Part shown: positions 44,571 to 53,242 of the stretch, piece after piece
How positions within the stretch are numbered: position 1 is the stretch's first letter
How the letters are laid out: each line of letters begins with the position of its first letter
Source of the DNA: Methylobacterium sp. 17Sr1-1
GTDB lineage: Bacteria > Pseudomonadota > Alphaproteobacteria > Rhizobiales > Beijerinckiaceae
Direction of reading: 5' to 3'
Length of the DNA stretch: 64,000 bases
Assembly (NCBI RefSeq): GCF_003173775.1
Contig: NZ_CP029552.1
Span: 2,704,001 to 2,768,000 of the forward strand
Notes under the pieces: generated by a model
Told to the model about the DNA's origin: nothing
The model's input: only the letters and a program-made list of their open reading frames with translations
Database searches by the model: none
Translations under genes and position numbers: made by a program

Positions 44571-47500
44571 TTGATGAACCACACCGCCGGGACCGTCCGC
44601 ACGCCCAGCCCCGGGACGCGCCCGCCGGCCGTCCCGCCCGCAGGCGCGGCGGTTTTGCGCGGCCCCGTCCGGCCGGACCTCGTCCGCGACGAGGTGCTGG
44701 CCGAGGTGTTTCGCGAGACCGCCCGCGCCCGCCCCGAGCACACGGCGCTGATCGACGCGGCGAGCGGCGGCGACGCCGCCTCGCGCACCCGCCTGTCCTA
44801 CGCCGAGGTCGACCGGCGCTCCGACGCGATCGCCTCGGGCCTCGCGGCGCGGGGCATCGGGCCCGGCGACGTGGTGGGCCTGTGGATGGCGCGCTCGCCC
44901 GACCTCCTGGTGGCACAGATCGGCATCACCAAGGCCGGCGCCGCCTGGCTGCCCTTCGACGCCGAGGCGCCGTCCGACCGCGTCGCAATCTGCCTGAAGG
45001 ATGCCGACGCCAAGGCGCTGGTGACCTCCTCGGCGCTCAAGGACAAGGCGCCGCCCGAGTCCTGCCCGGCCCTCACCCCGGACGAGGTCGCCGCAGGGGC
45101 GAGCGGCCCGGCGCCGGACCTGCGCGCCGCCGGGCTGACGCCTGAGCACCCCGCCTACCTGATCTACACCTCGGGCTCGACCGGCGTGCCGAAGGGCATC
45201 GTCATCAGCCACCGCAACATCTGCCACTTCCTGCGCTCGGCCAACGACCTCTACGGCGTGACCGGCGACGACGTGGTGTTCCAGGGCGCCTCGGTCGCCT
45301 TCGATCTCTCGATGGAGGAGATCTGGGTTCCGTATCTCGCCGGCGCGACGCTGTTCGTGGCGAGCCCGGCCCAGATGGGCGATGCCGAGGCGCTGCCCGA
45401 CATCCTGATCGAGGCCGGCATCACCGTCCTCGACACGGTGCCGACCCTCCTCGGGCTGATGACGAAGGACGTGCCGCGCCTGCGTCTGATCCTGCTCGGC
45501 GGCGAGGCCCTCCCCGAGCCGCTGATCGCCCGTTGGGCGACGCCCTCGCGAAAGCTGTTCAACACCTACGGGCCGACCGAGGCGACCGTGGTGGCGACCG
45601 CGGCCGAGATGAAGCCGGGCGACCCCGTCACCATCGGCGGGCCGATCGCCAACTACACCGCCTACATCGCCGACGAGGGGCTGAACCTCGTCGGGCCCGG
45701 CGTGCAGGGCGAACTCCTGATCGGCGGCCCCGGCATCGCCCAGGGCTACCTCGCCCGGCCGGAGCTGACGGCGGAGAAGTTCATCGCCAACCCCTATGGC
45801 GGCGACGGGTCCGACCCGGTGCTCTATCGCTCCGGCGACGCGGTCTCGCTGGATCACGCCGGCCGCATCGTCTTCCACGGCCGCATCGACGACCAGGTGA
45901 AGGTCCGCGGCTTCCGGGTCGAGCTCGGCGAGATCGAGGCCCGGATCCGGGCGCAGGCCGGGATTTCCTCCGCCGCGGTGGTGCTGCGCCAGGACGACGG
46001 CGTCGACCGGCTCGTTGCCTTCGTGGTGCCCGAGCGCGGGGCCGAGTTCGACCGCGGGCGCCTGCGCGCGGCGCTCGCCGAGACGATGCCGCCCTACATG
46101 ATCCCGGCGCATTTCGAGGTGGTGGAGAGTCTCCCCGTCCTCGCCGCCTCCGGCAAGGTCGACCGCAAGGCCCTGCGCGCTCGCCCGCTCGCGGTGGTCG
46201 AGCCCTCGGGCGAGCAGGAGGAGCCCCGCGACGAGACCGAGACCGCCCTTCTCGCTGCGGCGCAGAAGGTGTTCGGCAACCAGCCGATCCCGTTCGAGGC
46301 CGATTTCTTCGGCGATCTCGGCGGCCACTCGCTGCTCGCCGCCCGCTTCGTCTCGGCGGTGCGCGAGGTGCCGGCCTTGGCGGCGATCACGCTCCAGGAC
46401 GTCTATAACGGCCGCACGCTGCGGGCGATGGCCGAGACGCTGATCGAGCGCACCGGCGGGGCGGGAGCGGCCGCCGCAACCCACGACCTGTCCTTCGCGC
46501 CGCCGCCGCTCATGCGGCGCTTCCTGTGCGGCCTCGCGCAGGCGGTGGTGCTGCCCTTCGTGATCGCGCTCGCGACCGCGCAGTGGCTCGGCATCTTCGT
46601 CACCTACCTGCTGATCACCGGCGGCGAACTCGGCTTCTTCGCCGAGATGGCGGTGCTGCTGCTGGTCTATATCGGCCTCAACGCCGCGACGGCCTTGATC
46701 GCCATCGCGATGAAGTGGCTGGTGCTCGGCCGCACGAAGCCCGGCCGCTATCCCCTCTGGGGCACCTACTATTTCCGCTGGTGGCTGACCCAGCGCCTGA
46801 CGCCGCTCGTCCACGTGAAGTGGCTCCAGGGCTCGCCGATGATCCGCATCTACCTGCGGCTCCTCGGCGCCAAGATCGGCGAGGACGCGCTCATCTCCGA
46901 CATCGAGATCGGCGCGCCGGACCTCATCAGCATCGGGCGGGGCGCCTCGCTGGGCGGCCGGCTGACGCTCGCCAATGCCGAGGTGGTCGGCAACGAGCTC
47001 GTCATCGGCCCCGTCTTCATCGGCGACGACGTCGCCATCGGCACCTCCTGCGTCGTCGGCTACGACACCCGGATCGAAGACCACGCCGAACTCGCCGACC
47101 TGACCACCGTGCCGTCCGGGACCCTGGTCGGCCGCGCCGAGGCCTGGGACGGCTCGCCCGGCCGCAAGGTCGGCCTGGTCGACGTCTCGCACCTGCATCC
47201 GGTGCCGGAGGCCTCGCCCCGACGTCGCGCCGTGTTCTTCCTGATCTACGCGCTGCTCCTCGCCGCGATCCCGGCGGTGGGCCTGCTGCCGATCTTCCCG
47301 GCCTTCTACATCTTCGACCAGATCAGCGACACGCTGGCGACGCTCACCGACGTCGATTACCACGTCTACCTGCCGCTCCTGACCTGGCCGACCGCGATGC
47401 TGATGACCGCCGGCACGGTCGGGCTGATCGCCGGCATCCGCTGGGCGGTGCTGCCGCGCCTGCGCGAGGGCAGCTACTCGATCCACAGCGGCACCTATCT

Positions 47501-48656
47501 GCGCAAATGGGCGGTGGCCCTCGCCGCCGAGGTGACGCTCGAGACCCTCTCCTCGCTCTTCGCCACGGTCTACATGCGGGCCTGGTACCGGCTGATGGGC
47601 GCCGGGATGGGCCAGGGCGCCGAGATCTCGACGAACCTCGCCGGCCGCTACGACCTCGCCGAGGTCGGTCCGCGCAACTTCATCGCCGACGAGGTGGTGT
47701 ATGGCGAGGAGGAGGTGCGCCGCGGCGTGATGGAGCTGGCGCCGGTCCGCACCGGTGCCCGGGTCTTCGTCGGCAACGACGCGGTGGTGCCGCCGGGCGC
47801 GATCATCCCGGACGACGTGCTGATCGGCATCAAGTCGAAGCCGCCGGCCAACGACCGCATGGCGCCGGGCGAGACCTGGTTCGGCTCGCCGCCGATCAAG
47901 CTGCCGGTCCGCCAGAAGGTCGATCTCGGCCAGGCCCAGACCTTCGAGCCGGGCCTGTGGCCGCGGCTGCGGCGCGGCATCTTCGAGGCGTTCACCTCGT
48001 CGTTCTCGCCGATGCTGTTCATCACCTTCGCCATCCTGGCGATCGACTTCATCTTCTACCCGGCGATCCTGGCCGGCGACTGGGCGGGTCTCGCCGTCAG
48101 CTTCGTCGCCACCAGCGTGGTGATCGCGGTGCTGCAGACGCTGGTGGTGATCGGCGTCAAGTGGCTCCTGATGGGCCGCTACGAGCCCGGCATGCACCCG
48201 ATGTGGTCGTGGTGGGCGATGCGCACGGAAGCGGTGGCGGTGATGTACTGGGGCTTGGCCGGCAAGGTGCTGCTCGAGCACCTGATGGGCACGCCGTTCC
48301 TGCCCTGGGTGCTGCGCCTGTTCGGCACCCGCACCGGCGAGGGCGTGTGCATGCTCGCCACCGACATCACCGAGTTCGACTGCGTCACGATCGGCGACTT
48401 CGCCTCGGTCAACCGGATGTCGGCGCTCCAGACCCACCTCTACGAGGACCGGGTGATGAAGGTCGGCCGGGTCGAGGTCGGCCGCGGCGTCAGCGTCGGC
48501 GCCTTCGCGACGGTGCTCTACGACACCAAGGTCGGCGACTACGCCCAGCTGCGCCCGCTCACCATCGTGATGAAGGGCGAGACCATTCCGGCGAATTCCC
48601 GCTGGGAGGGCGCGCCGGCGGTGCCGGTGGTGCACCAGGCGGTGGCCGCGGAGTAG
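44571..48656 (+). CDS. Membrane-anchored single-module NRPS of the Pls/PosA type
   Basis: 1361 residues. Adenylation domain (about 45-545): LIYTSGSTGVPKG, FDLSMEEIW, NTYGPTEATV, YRSGDAVSL, GRIDDQVKVRGFRVE, ASGKVDRKAL. Thiolation domain (about 555-625) with phosphopantetheine Ser587 in DLGGHSLLAA. From about 640 the chain repeats three times a pair of transmembrane helices followed by a hexapeptide-repeat segment (about 757-870, 1005-1095, 1243-1350). This A-T-[TM-C]x3 order is that of epsilon-poly-L-lysine synthetase (Pls), which has no thioesterase and no separate condensation domain. By-eye specificity residues are D-L-E-D-L-G-T-V-V-K; acidic residues at positions 239 and 278 often go with basic amino acids (inference). 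Likely makes a short homopolymer or amide at the membrane. Confidence 0.9.
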   Translation: MMNHTAGTVRTPSPGTRPPAVPPAGAAVLRGPVRPDLVRDEVLAEVFRETARARPEHTALIDAASGGDAASRTRLSYAEVDRRSDAIASGLAARGIGPGDVVGLWMARSPDLLVAQIGITKAGAAWLPFDAEAPSDRVAICLKDADAKALVTSSALKDKAPPESCPALTPDEVAAGASGPAPDLRAAGLTPEHPAYLIYTSGSTGVPKGIVISHRNICHFLRSANDLYGVTGDDVVFQGASVAFDLSMEEIWVPYLAGATLFVASPAQMGDAEALPDILIEAGITVLDTVPTLLGLMTKDVPRLRLILLGGEALPEPLIARWATPSRKLFNTYGPTEATVVATAAEMKPGDPVTIGGPIANYTAYIADEGLNLVGPGVQGELLIGGPGIAQGYLARPELTAEKFIANPYGGDGSDPVLYRSGDAVSLDHAGRIVFHGRIDDQVKVRGFRVELGEIEARIRAQAGISSAAVVLRQDDGVDRLVAFVVPERGAEFDRGRLRAALAETMPPYMIPAHFEVVESLPVLAASGKVDRKALRARPLAVVEPSGEQEEPRDETETALLAAAQKVFGNQPIPFEADFFGDLGGHSLLAARFVSAVREVPALAAITLQDVYNGRTLRAMAETLIERTGGAGAAAATHDLSFAPPPLMRRFLCGLAQAVVLPFVIALATAQWLGIFVTYLLITGGELGFFAEMAVLLLVYIGLNAATALIAIAMKWLVLGRTKPGRYPLWGTYYFRWWLTQRLTPLVHVKWLQGSPMIRIYLRLLGAKIGEDALISDIEIGAPDLISIGRGASLGGRLTLANAEVVGNELVIGPVFIGDDVAIGTSCVVGYDTRIEDHAELADLTTVPSGTLVGRAEAWDGSPGRKVGLVDVSHLHPVPEASPRRRAVFFLIYALLLAAIPAVGLLPIFPAFYIFDQISDTLATLTDVDYHVYLPLLTWPTAMLMTAGTVGLIAGIRWAVLPRLREGSYSIHSGTYLRKWAVALAAEVTLETLSSLFATVYMRAWYRLMGAGMGQGAEISTNLAGRYDLAEVGPRNFIADEVVYGEEEVRRGVMELAPVRTGARVFVGNDAVVPPGAIIPDDVLIGIKSKPPANDRMAPGETWFGSPPIKLPVRQKVDLGQAQTFEPGLWPRLRRGIFEAFTSSFSPMLFITFAILAIDFIFYPAILAGDWAGLAVSFVATSVVIAVLQTLVVIGVKWLLMGRYEPGMHPMWSWWAMRTEAVAVMYWGLAGKVLLEHLMGTPFLPWVLRLFGTRTGEGVCMLATDITEFDCVTIGDFASVNRMSALQTHLYEDRVMKVGRVEVGRGVSVGAFATVLYDTKVGDYAQLRPLTIVMKGETIPANSRWEGAPAVPVVHQAVAAE

Positions 48657-48708
48657 TAGGGGTGGCAGGACTGTCGGAGGATGTTCACTCCCATGATCCT
48701 GCCACGCT

Positions 48709-48850
48709 CCGCGTCATCTCTGGGCCGCGAAGCGGAGCCCGGGATCCAGAAACTCAAGTGAGAGCGAATGAGGCGGAACGCTGCCCGCCTTCATCTGACA
48801 GATCCGCGGCTCTGGATCCCGGGCTCCGCTTCGCGGCCCCGGGATGACCC
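48709..48850. repeat. Dispersed palindromic repeat, family 1, copy D
   Basis: Two inverted arms: GCGTCATCTCTGGGCCGCG on the left, GCGGCCCCGGGATGACC on the right, separated by a centre with GCGGAACGC also seen in copies A and B. Located between the convergent NRPS and DUF3775 genes; nothing else in the 233 bp gap. Confidence 0.8.
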
Positions 48851-48889
48851 TGCGGGTTTCAGATCCGCGAGAGCGGATCGATCAGTTGG

Positions 48890-49279
48890 TTACACCTCCG
48901 AGTTCAGTCCCAACGCCGCCAGCCCCTCGTCGAGCAGATCGCCCACGTTCGGGATCCCGAGCAGGTAGTCGGCGGTGCGGGTGCCGGCGGCCTCGCGCTC
49001 GCGGGCGAGGCGGACCGCGTCGGGGAATTCCTCCGGCTCCATGTCGCCGCGGCCGACGAACAGGATCGCCACCAATTCGGCCCGCTCGTCGTCGTTGAGG
49101 CCGGCGATCATCTCGCGCAATTCCTCCTCGGTCGCGTCGTCGGTGCCGTCGACCAGCACGTCGCGGGCGCCGTCGTCGATCGGGTTCGAGCCGGAATCGG
49201 GATCGCTCAACCCCTCCTTCACGTCGAGGGCCCGGGCCCGCAGGATGAACTCACTGACCTTGTCAACGGCGATGTCCAT
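48890..49279 (-). CDS. DUF3775 domain protein
   Basis: 129 residues. The C-terminal half has ERAELVAILFVGRGDMEPEEFPDAVRLARER followed by TADYLLGIPNVGDLLDEGL, which is the DUF3775 pattern. Acidic and probably cytosolic. Start at 49277-49279 with GGAGG 8 nt before. Convergent with the NRPS; function unknown. (Read the two motif strings as separate consecutive segments.). Confidence 0.82.
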   Translation of the reverse strand: MDIAVDKVSEFILRARALDVKEGLSDPDSGSNPIDDGARDVLVDGTDDATEEELREMIAGLNDDERAELVAILFVGRGDMEPEEFPDAVRLAREREAAGTRTADYLLGIPNVGDLLDEGLAALGLNSEV

Positions 49280-49407
49280 CGGTCGAACCTCCATTCCGCA
49301 CACGTGACGTTTGGTGCTGCCTCAACCCGCGAAGCGTGACGCGGTTCGCCCCTGGACGGCGAGGCCGTTCGGCATCAAGTGAGCGGTGCGCCACCCCCGA
49401 GGTCCCG

Positions 49408-50157
49408 ATGCTCATCAACGCCGCCTTCGCGGCCCTGCGGCAGGTCTTCTCCCGCCCGCTCCGCGCGATCCTGTGGAAGTCGCTCGGCCTCACGGTCGGG
49501 CTGCTCGCCCTGATCTGGGTCCTGCTCACCAAGGGCATCGCGGCGCTGATCGCCGCCCACCCGATCTCGACCGACTACGCGATGGTCAACGCCGTGGCGT
49601 CGTTCCTCGCGGGGGCCGGTTTGTTCGTCGGCCTCGCCTACATCCTGCCGCCGGTCTCGATCCTGGTGGCGGGCTACTTCCTCGACGACGCCGCGCTCAT
49701 CGTCGAGCGCACCGACTTCCCGGACGAGGTGCCGGGCCGGGCGATGCCGTTCAGCCAGGCGATGCTCTACACCGTGCGGTTCGCGGGCCTCGCGCTCGCC
49801 GTCAACCTCGCGGCGCTCGCGCTGCTGCTGGTGCCGGGCATCAACGTCGCGGCGTTCTTCCTCGCCAACACCTACCTGCTGGGGCGCGAGTATTTCGAAC
49901 TCGCCGCCGCCCGGTTCCGTCCGCTGCCGGAGGCCGGGGCCATGCGGCGCTACCATACCGGGACCGTGATGCTCGCCGGCGCGCTGCTCGCCGGGCTGAT
50001 GCTGATCCCGGTCCTCAACCTCCTCACGCCGCTCTTCGGCATCGCCCTGATGGTCCATGTCCACAAGGGCCTGAGCCGCGACCGGCTGCTGATGCCGCCG
50101 GCGACCCGGCCGCCGGTGGCGATGGACCGCGACCGGCTCGGTGCGGGCCGGCGCTGA
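49408..50157 (+). CDS. CysZ/EI24-like membrane protein
   Basis: 249 residues with about four strongly hydrophobic stretches (residues about 22-45, 68-95, 128-150, 185-210) and the conserved FLANTYLLGREYFELAA motif that marks EI24/CysZ proteins. Family members act as sulfate permeases in enterobacteria, but in alphaproteobacteria the role is not proven. ATG at 49408 with GAGG upstream; the longer frame from 49336 lacks family character. Confidence 0.8.
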   Translation: MLINAAFAALRQVFSRPLRAILWKSLGLTVGLLALIWVLLTKGIAALIAAHPISTDYAMVNAVASFLAGAGLFVGLAYILPPVSILVAGYFLDDAALIVERTDFPDEVPGRAMPFSQAMLYTVRFAGLALAVNLAALALLLVPGINVAAFFLANTYLLGREYFELAAARFRPLPEAGAMRRYHTGTVMLAGALLAGLMLIPVLNLLTPLFGIALMVHVHKGLSRDRLLMPPATRPPVAMDRDRLGAGRR

Positions 50158-50212
50158 CCCGGTTGCGGATCGCCGGGTTGCGGCGCTTGCCCGACGTGAT
50201 CGACAGTCCTGA

Positions 50213-50268
50213 CACCCTCCGCGTCATCCCGGGTTCCGCTGCGCGGCTCCGGGATGACGCGGAGGGTG
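50213..50268. repeat. Dispersed palindromic repeat, family 1, solo arm copy E
   Basis: A single 56 bp perfect palindrome: CACCCTCCGCGTCATCCCGG (50213-50232) and its complement at 50249-50268, around a GC-rich loop. It equals one terminal arm of the longer family-1 copies. Between convergent genes. Confidence 0.8.
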
Positions 50269-50305
50269 GCCATTTTGCAGAAGACAACGAACGATCTTCA
50301 AGATT

Positions 50306-50701
50306 TCACCCGAACACCACGTGTCCCATGATGCGCCCGGGCAGCAGGGTGAACAATCCGGTGATCACCAGCGCCCCGAGATAGAGTCCGATCATCGTCC
50401 AGCGATGGGCCGTGATGTTGCCCCGCCGCGCGTAGAGCACCGCCCGCACCAGAGCAGCGAGCGTGAACACCGACAGAGCGTGAATCCAGCTGAACGGCCC
50501 GACCTGGCGCAGGCCGGAGATGCCGAACGAGCTCAGGGCCACCACCGCCACCAGCCCGACCCAGAGCCGGCCCAGCCACCGCTGCCGCCCGCCTCCGCGC
50601 CGCAGGCCGAATTGCAGCGCCCCGAGCACCAGGGCGGCGAGCGCCGCCGCGGCGTGGGCCTGGATCACCGGCGAGGCCTGGAGGAGCGGCTGCAAGGTCA
50701 T
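50306..50701 (-). CDS. DUF2306-type four-helix membrane protein
   Basis: 131 residues with four transmembrane helices. Conserved His and Arg positions are visible: VIQAHAAAALAALVLG, RWLGRLWVGLVAV, SWIHALSVFTLAALV, HRWTMIGLYLG and LFTLLPGRIMG. The function of the family is unknown. Divergent from the adjacent TetR gene across a clear palindromic operator, so it is the likely repressed target. ATG at 50699-50701. Confidence 0.82.
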   Translation of the reverse strand: MTLQPLLQASPVIQAHAAAALAALVLGALQFGLRRGGGRQRWLGRLWVGLVAVVALSSFGISGLRQVGPFSWIHALSVFTLAALVRAVLYARRGNITAHRWTMIGLYLGALVITGLFTLLPGRIMGHVVFG

Positions 50702-50757
50702 GGCGGAGGCGTCTCGAGGCGCGCCGGCTCCCGTACCTTGCGGTCCGCCGCGTCGCG

Positions 50758-50805
50758 CGTATGTTGACAGGCGCAACATACGAGGAATGTGGGCATTGTC
50801 AACAT
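50758..50805. promoter_or_regulatory. Candidate TetR operator (nested palindromes)
   Basis: CGTATGTTG-N7-CAACATACG, 9-bp perfect arms (50758-50782). A second 9-bp inverted pair ATGTTGACA (50761-50769) with TGTCAACAT (50797-50805) shares the left arm. Spans the gap between the DUF2306 and TetR genes and runs into the TetR start, as for autoregulated TetR repressors. Confidence 0.6.
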
Positions 50806-51341
50806 CCGAGGGCGGCAGTGCCTATCACCACGGCGACCTGCGCCGTGGCCTGATCGCGGCGGCGCACGAGCTGCTGGAGGCCGGCGGCGTTGAAGCGGTC
50901 ACGCTGCGGGAGGCCGCGCGCCATGCCGGTGTGTCGCACAACGCGCCCTACCGCCACTTTGCCAGCCGCGAGGCGTTGCTCGCCGCCCTCACGACCGAGG
51001 GGTTCCAGGCGCTGCGCCGGGCACTCGAGGAGGCCGGGAGCGAGGCGGGGCCGACCGGCCGGCTCGAGGCCCTCGGCCGGGCCTACCTGCGCTTCGCCGA
51101 TCGCGACCGGGCGACCTTCCGACTGATGTTCGGCGGCGTGATCGAGCGCGCAGGCCACCCGGACCTCGCCGAGGCCGCCGCCGCCGCGTTCGGGGCGTTG
51201 CGGAGCGTCGTGGCGGAGCGCGAGCCCTCGGACCGCGCCGAGCGCGAGGCCCTGCGCGCCTGGGCCCTGGTGCACGGCCTCGCCCATCTCGTCGCCGACC
51301 GGCAGATCGATGCCGCGCAAGCGGAGGCCTGCCTCACGTGA
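50787..51341 (+). CDS. TetR/AcrR-family transcriptional regulator (WHG domain)
   Basis: 184 residues. N-terminal helix-turn-helix (about 14-60): YHHGDLRRGLIAAAHELL, VTLREAARHAGVSHNAPYRHFASREALLA. The C-terminal ligand domain has ALGRAYLRFADRDRATFRLMFGG, the TetR_C WHG type. The ATG at 50787 sits only 1 nt past its GAGG; a TTG at 50796 would have better spacing. Divergent from the DUF2306 gene; likely represses it and itself. Confidence 0.9.
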   Translation: MWALSTSEGGSAYHHGDLRRGLIAAAHELLEAGGVEAVTLREAARHAGVSHNAPYRHFASREALLAALTTEGFQALRRALEEAGSEAGPTGRLEALGRAYLRFADRDRATFRLMFGGVIERAGHPDLAEAAAAAFGALRSVVAEREPSDRAEREALRAWALVHGLAHLVADRQIDAAQAEACLT

Positions 51342-51438
51342 GGGCAATTTGAGCGGGATCGTTCGCCTTCGAACGAGGCAGCCCGAAATTTAGGCATCGT
51401 CGTTGCCCGAAAACCGGGCTTCGCCTCCGGGAACCAAC

Positions 51439-51454
51439 TGGCAAGTCTCTTGCA
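51439..51454 (+). promoter_or_regulatory. Sigma-54-type promoter of the oligopeptide ABC operon
   Basis: TGGCAAG-TCTC-TTGCA matches the sigma-54 consensus TGGCACG-N4-TTGCW at all positions but one, with exact -24/-12 spacing. The -12 element ends 38 bp before the start of the binding-protein gene. An activator of the NtrC type would be needed; none is encoded here. Confidence 0.65.
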
Positions 51455-51492
51455 AACCCGTCCCCGTCACTCACCACCGGGGATGTTTCACG

Positions 51493-53115
51493 ATGCCGCT
51501 GCCCACCCGCCTGCCCCTGCGCCCGCTCGGGCGGACCCTCTCCGGTCTCGCTCTCGCCCTCGCGCTGGTGGGGCCTGCGAGCGCGCAGGGCGTGCTGCGC
51601 ATCGGGATGACCGCTTCCGACATCCCGCTCACCACCGGCCAGGCCGACAACGGCGGCGAGGGCATGCGCTTCACCGGCTACACGGTGTACGACGCCCTCA
51701 TCAACTGGGACCTCAGCCGGGCCGACAAGGCCTCCGACCTGACCCCCGGCCTCGCCACCTCCTGGAAGGTGGATCCCGCCGACAAGACCCGCTGGATCTT
51801 CACGCTCCGGCCCGGCGTCACCTTCCACGACGGCTCCGCCTTCGACGCCAATGCGGTGGTGTGGAACCTCGACAAGCTGCTGAAGTCGGACAGCCCGCAA
51901 TTCGACCCGCGCCAGTCGGCGCAGGGGCGCACCCGCATCCCGGCCGTCGCCTCCTACCGGGCGGTCGACCCGATGACGCTGGAGATCGTCACCAAGACCC
52001 CGGACGCGACCTTCCCCTACCAGCTCGCCTGGATCCTGATGTCGTCTCCCGCCAACTGGGAGAAGCAGGGCAAGAGCTGGGACGCGGTGGCGAAAGCGCC
52101 CTCCGGCACCGGGCCCTGGAAGGTGACCGGCTTCGTGCCGCGCGAGCGCCTGGAGCTGGTGCCGAACAAGGAGTACTGGGACAAGGGCCGGGTGCCCAAG
52201 CTCGACAAGATGGTGCTGGTCCCGCTCCCCGAGGCCAATGCCCGTGTCGCGGCGCTCCGGTCTGGCCAGGTCGACTGGATCGAGGCGCCGGCGCCGGACG
52301 CGGTCGCGTCGCTCAAGTCGGCGGGCTTCGCCCTGGTCACGAACCTCTACCCGCATAACTGGACCTGGCACCTGTCGCGGGCCGAGGGCTCGCCGTGGAA
52401 CGACGTGCGGGTGCGCAAGGCCGCGAACCTCGCCGTCGACCGCGAGGGCCTGAAGGAGTTCCTCGGCGGCCTCGCCACCCCGGCCGAAGGCTTCCTGACC
52501 CCCGGCCATCCGTGGTTCGGCAAGCCCACCTTCAAGGTCGCGTACGATCCGGAAGCGGCGAAGAAGCTCCTGAAGGAGGCCGGCTACGGCCCGAACAAGC
52601 CGCTGACCACCAAGGTGCTGATCTCGGCCTCGGGCTCGGGCCAGATGCAGCCGCTGCCGATGAACGAGTTCATCCAGCAGAACCTCGCGGAAGTCGGCAT
52701 CAAGGTCGACTACGAGGTCGTGGAGTGGAACACGCTGATCAACATCTGGCGCGCCGGCTCGAAGTCCGACAGCGCCCGCGGCGGCACCGCGATGAACTAC
52801 TCCTACCTGATCCAGGACCCGTTCACCGCCTTCATCCGCCACGCCCAGTGCAACCTGGCGCCGCCGAACGGCACCAACTGGGGCTACTACTGCGATCCGG
52901 CGATGGACAAGCTGTTCGACGAGGTCCGCTCGACCTTCGAGCCGAAGGATCAGGTCGCGGTGCTGCAGAAGATCCACGAGAAGTTCGTCGATGACGCGCT
53001 GTTCCTGATGGTCACCCACGACGTCAACCCGCGGGCGATGAGCAAGAAGGTGCAGGGCTTCGTCCAGGCCCAGAGCTGGTTCCAGGACTTCTCGCCGATC
53101 ACGATGGCGAAGTGA
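51493..53115 (+). CDS. Peptide/nickel-type ABC transporter substrate-binding protein
   Basis: 540 residues, SBP family 5. Sec signal peptide to about residue 31 (LALALALVGPASA-QG), so periplasmic. Family motifs: VYDALINWD, PGLATSWKVDP, FTLRPGVTFHDGSAFDANAVVWNLDK, and AYDPEAAKKLLKEAGYG. The start at 51493 gives the signal peptide directly; the longer frame lacks it. First gene of a five-gene importer. Ligand unknown: dipeptides, oligopeptides, nickel-chelates and similar are known for the family. Confidence 0.94.
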   Translation: MPLPTRLPLRPLGRTLSGLALALALVGPASAQGVLRIGMTASDIPLTTGQADNGGEGMRFTGYTVYDALINWDLSRADKASDLTPGLATSWKVDPADKTRWIFTLRPGVTFHDGSAFDANAVVWNLDKLLKSDSPQFDPRQSAQGRTRIPAVASYRAVDPMTLEIVTKTPDATFPYQLAWILMSSPANWEKQGKSWDAVAKAPSGTGPWKVTGFVPRERLELVPNKEYWDKGRVPKLDKMVLVPLPEANARVAALRSGQVDWIEAPAPDAVASLKSAGFALVTNLYPHNWTWHLSRAEGSPWNDVRVRKAANLAVDREGLKEFLGGLATPAEGFLTPGHPWFGKPTFKVAYDPEAAKKLLKEAGYGPNKPLTTKVLISASGSGQMQPLPMNEFIQQNLAEVGIKVDYEVVEWNTLINIWRAGSKSDSARGGTAMNYSYLIQDPFTAFIRHAQCNLAPPNGTNWGYYCDPAMDKLFDEVRSTFEPKDQVAVLQKIHEKFVDDALFLMVTHDVNPRAMSKKVQGFVQAQSWFQDFSPITMAK

Positions 53116-53160
53116 TCACCAGAAGGTGATCACCAGGGCGAAGTGACCGCCTGACACCCA

Positions 53161-53213
53161 CCCGTCTCGCGCGACGGGCCATGGGACATCCCGCCCGGCC
53201 TCCCGCCGGGCGG
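53161..53213 (+). other. Two hairpins between binding protein and first permease
   Basis: CCCGTC-N6-GACGGG (53161-53178) and CCGCCCGGC-N5-GCCGGGCGG (53191-53213) in the 127 bp gap. Such stems often stabilise the binding-protein mRNA and lower expression of the downstream permeases. TGATCACCAG is repeated directly at 53113 and 53127, just at the gene end. Confidence 0.5.
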
Positions 53214-53242
53214 ACCACGACACCGACAACCGGCGCCGCCTC

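Noticed and set aside
44541..48635. 1364-codon minus-strand frame opposite the NRPS
   Set aside because: Low-complexity Arg/His/Asp/Glu-rich translation, no motif; the plus strand shows all A- and T-domain motifs.
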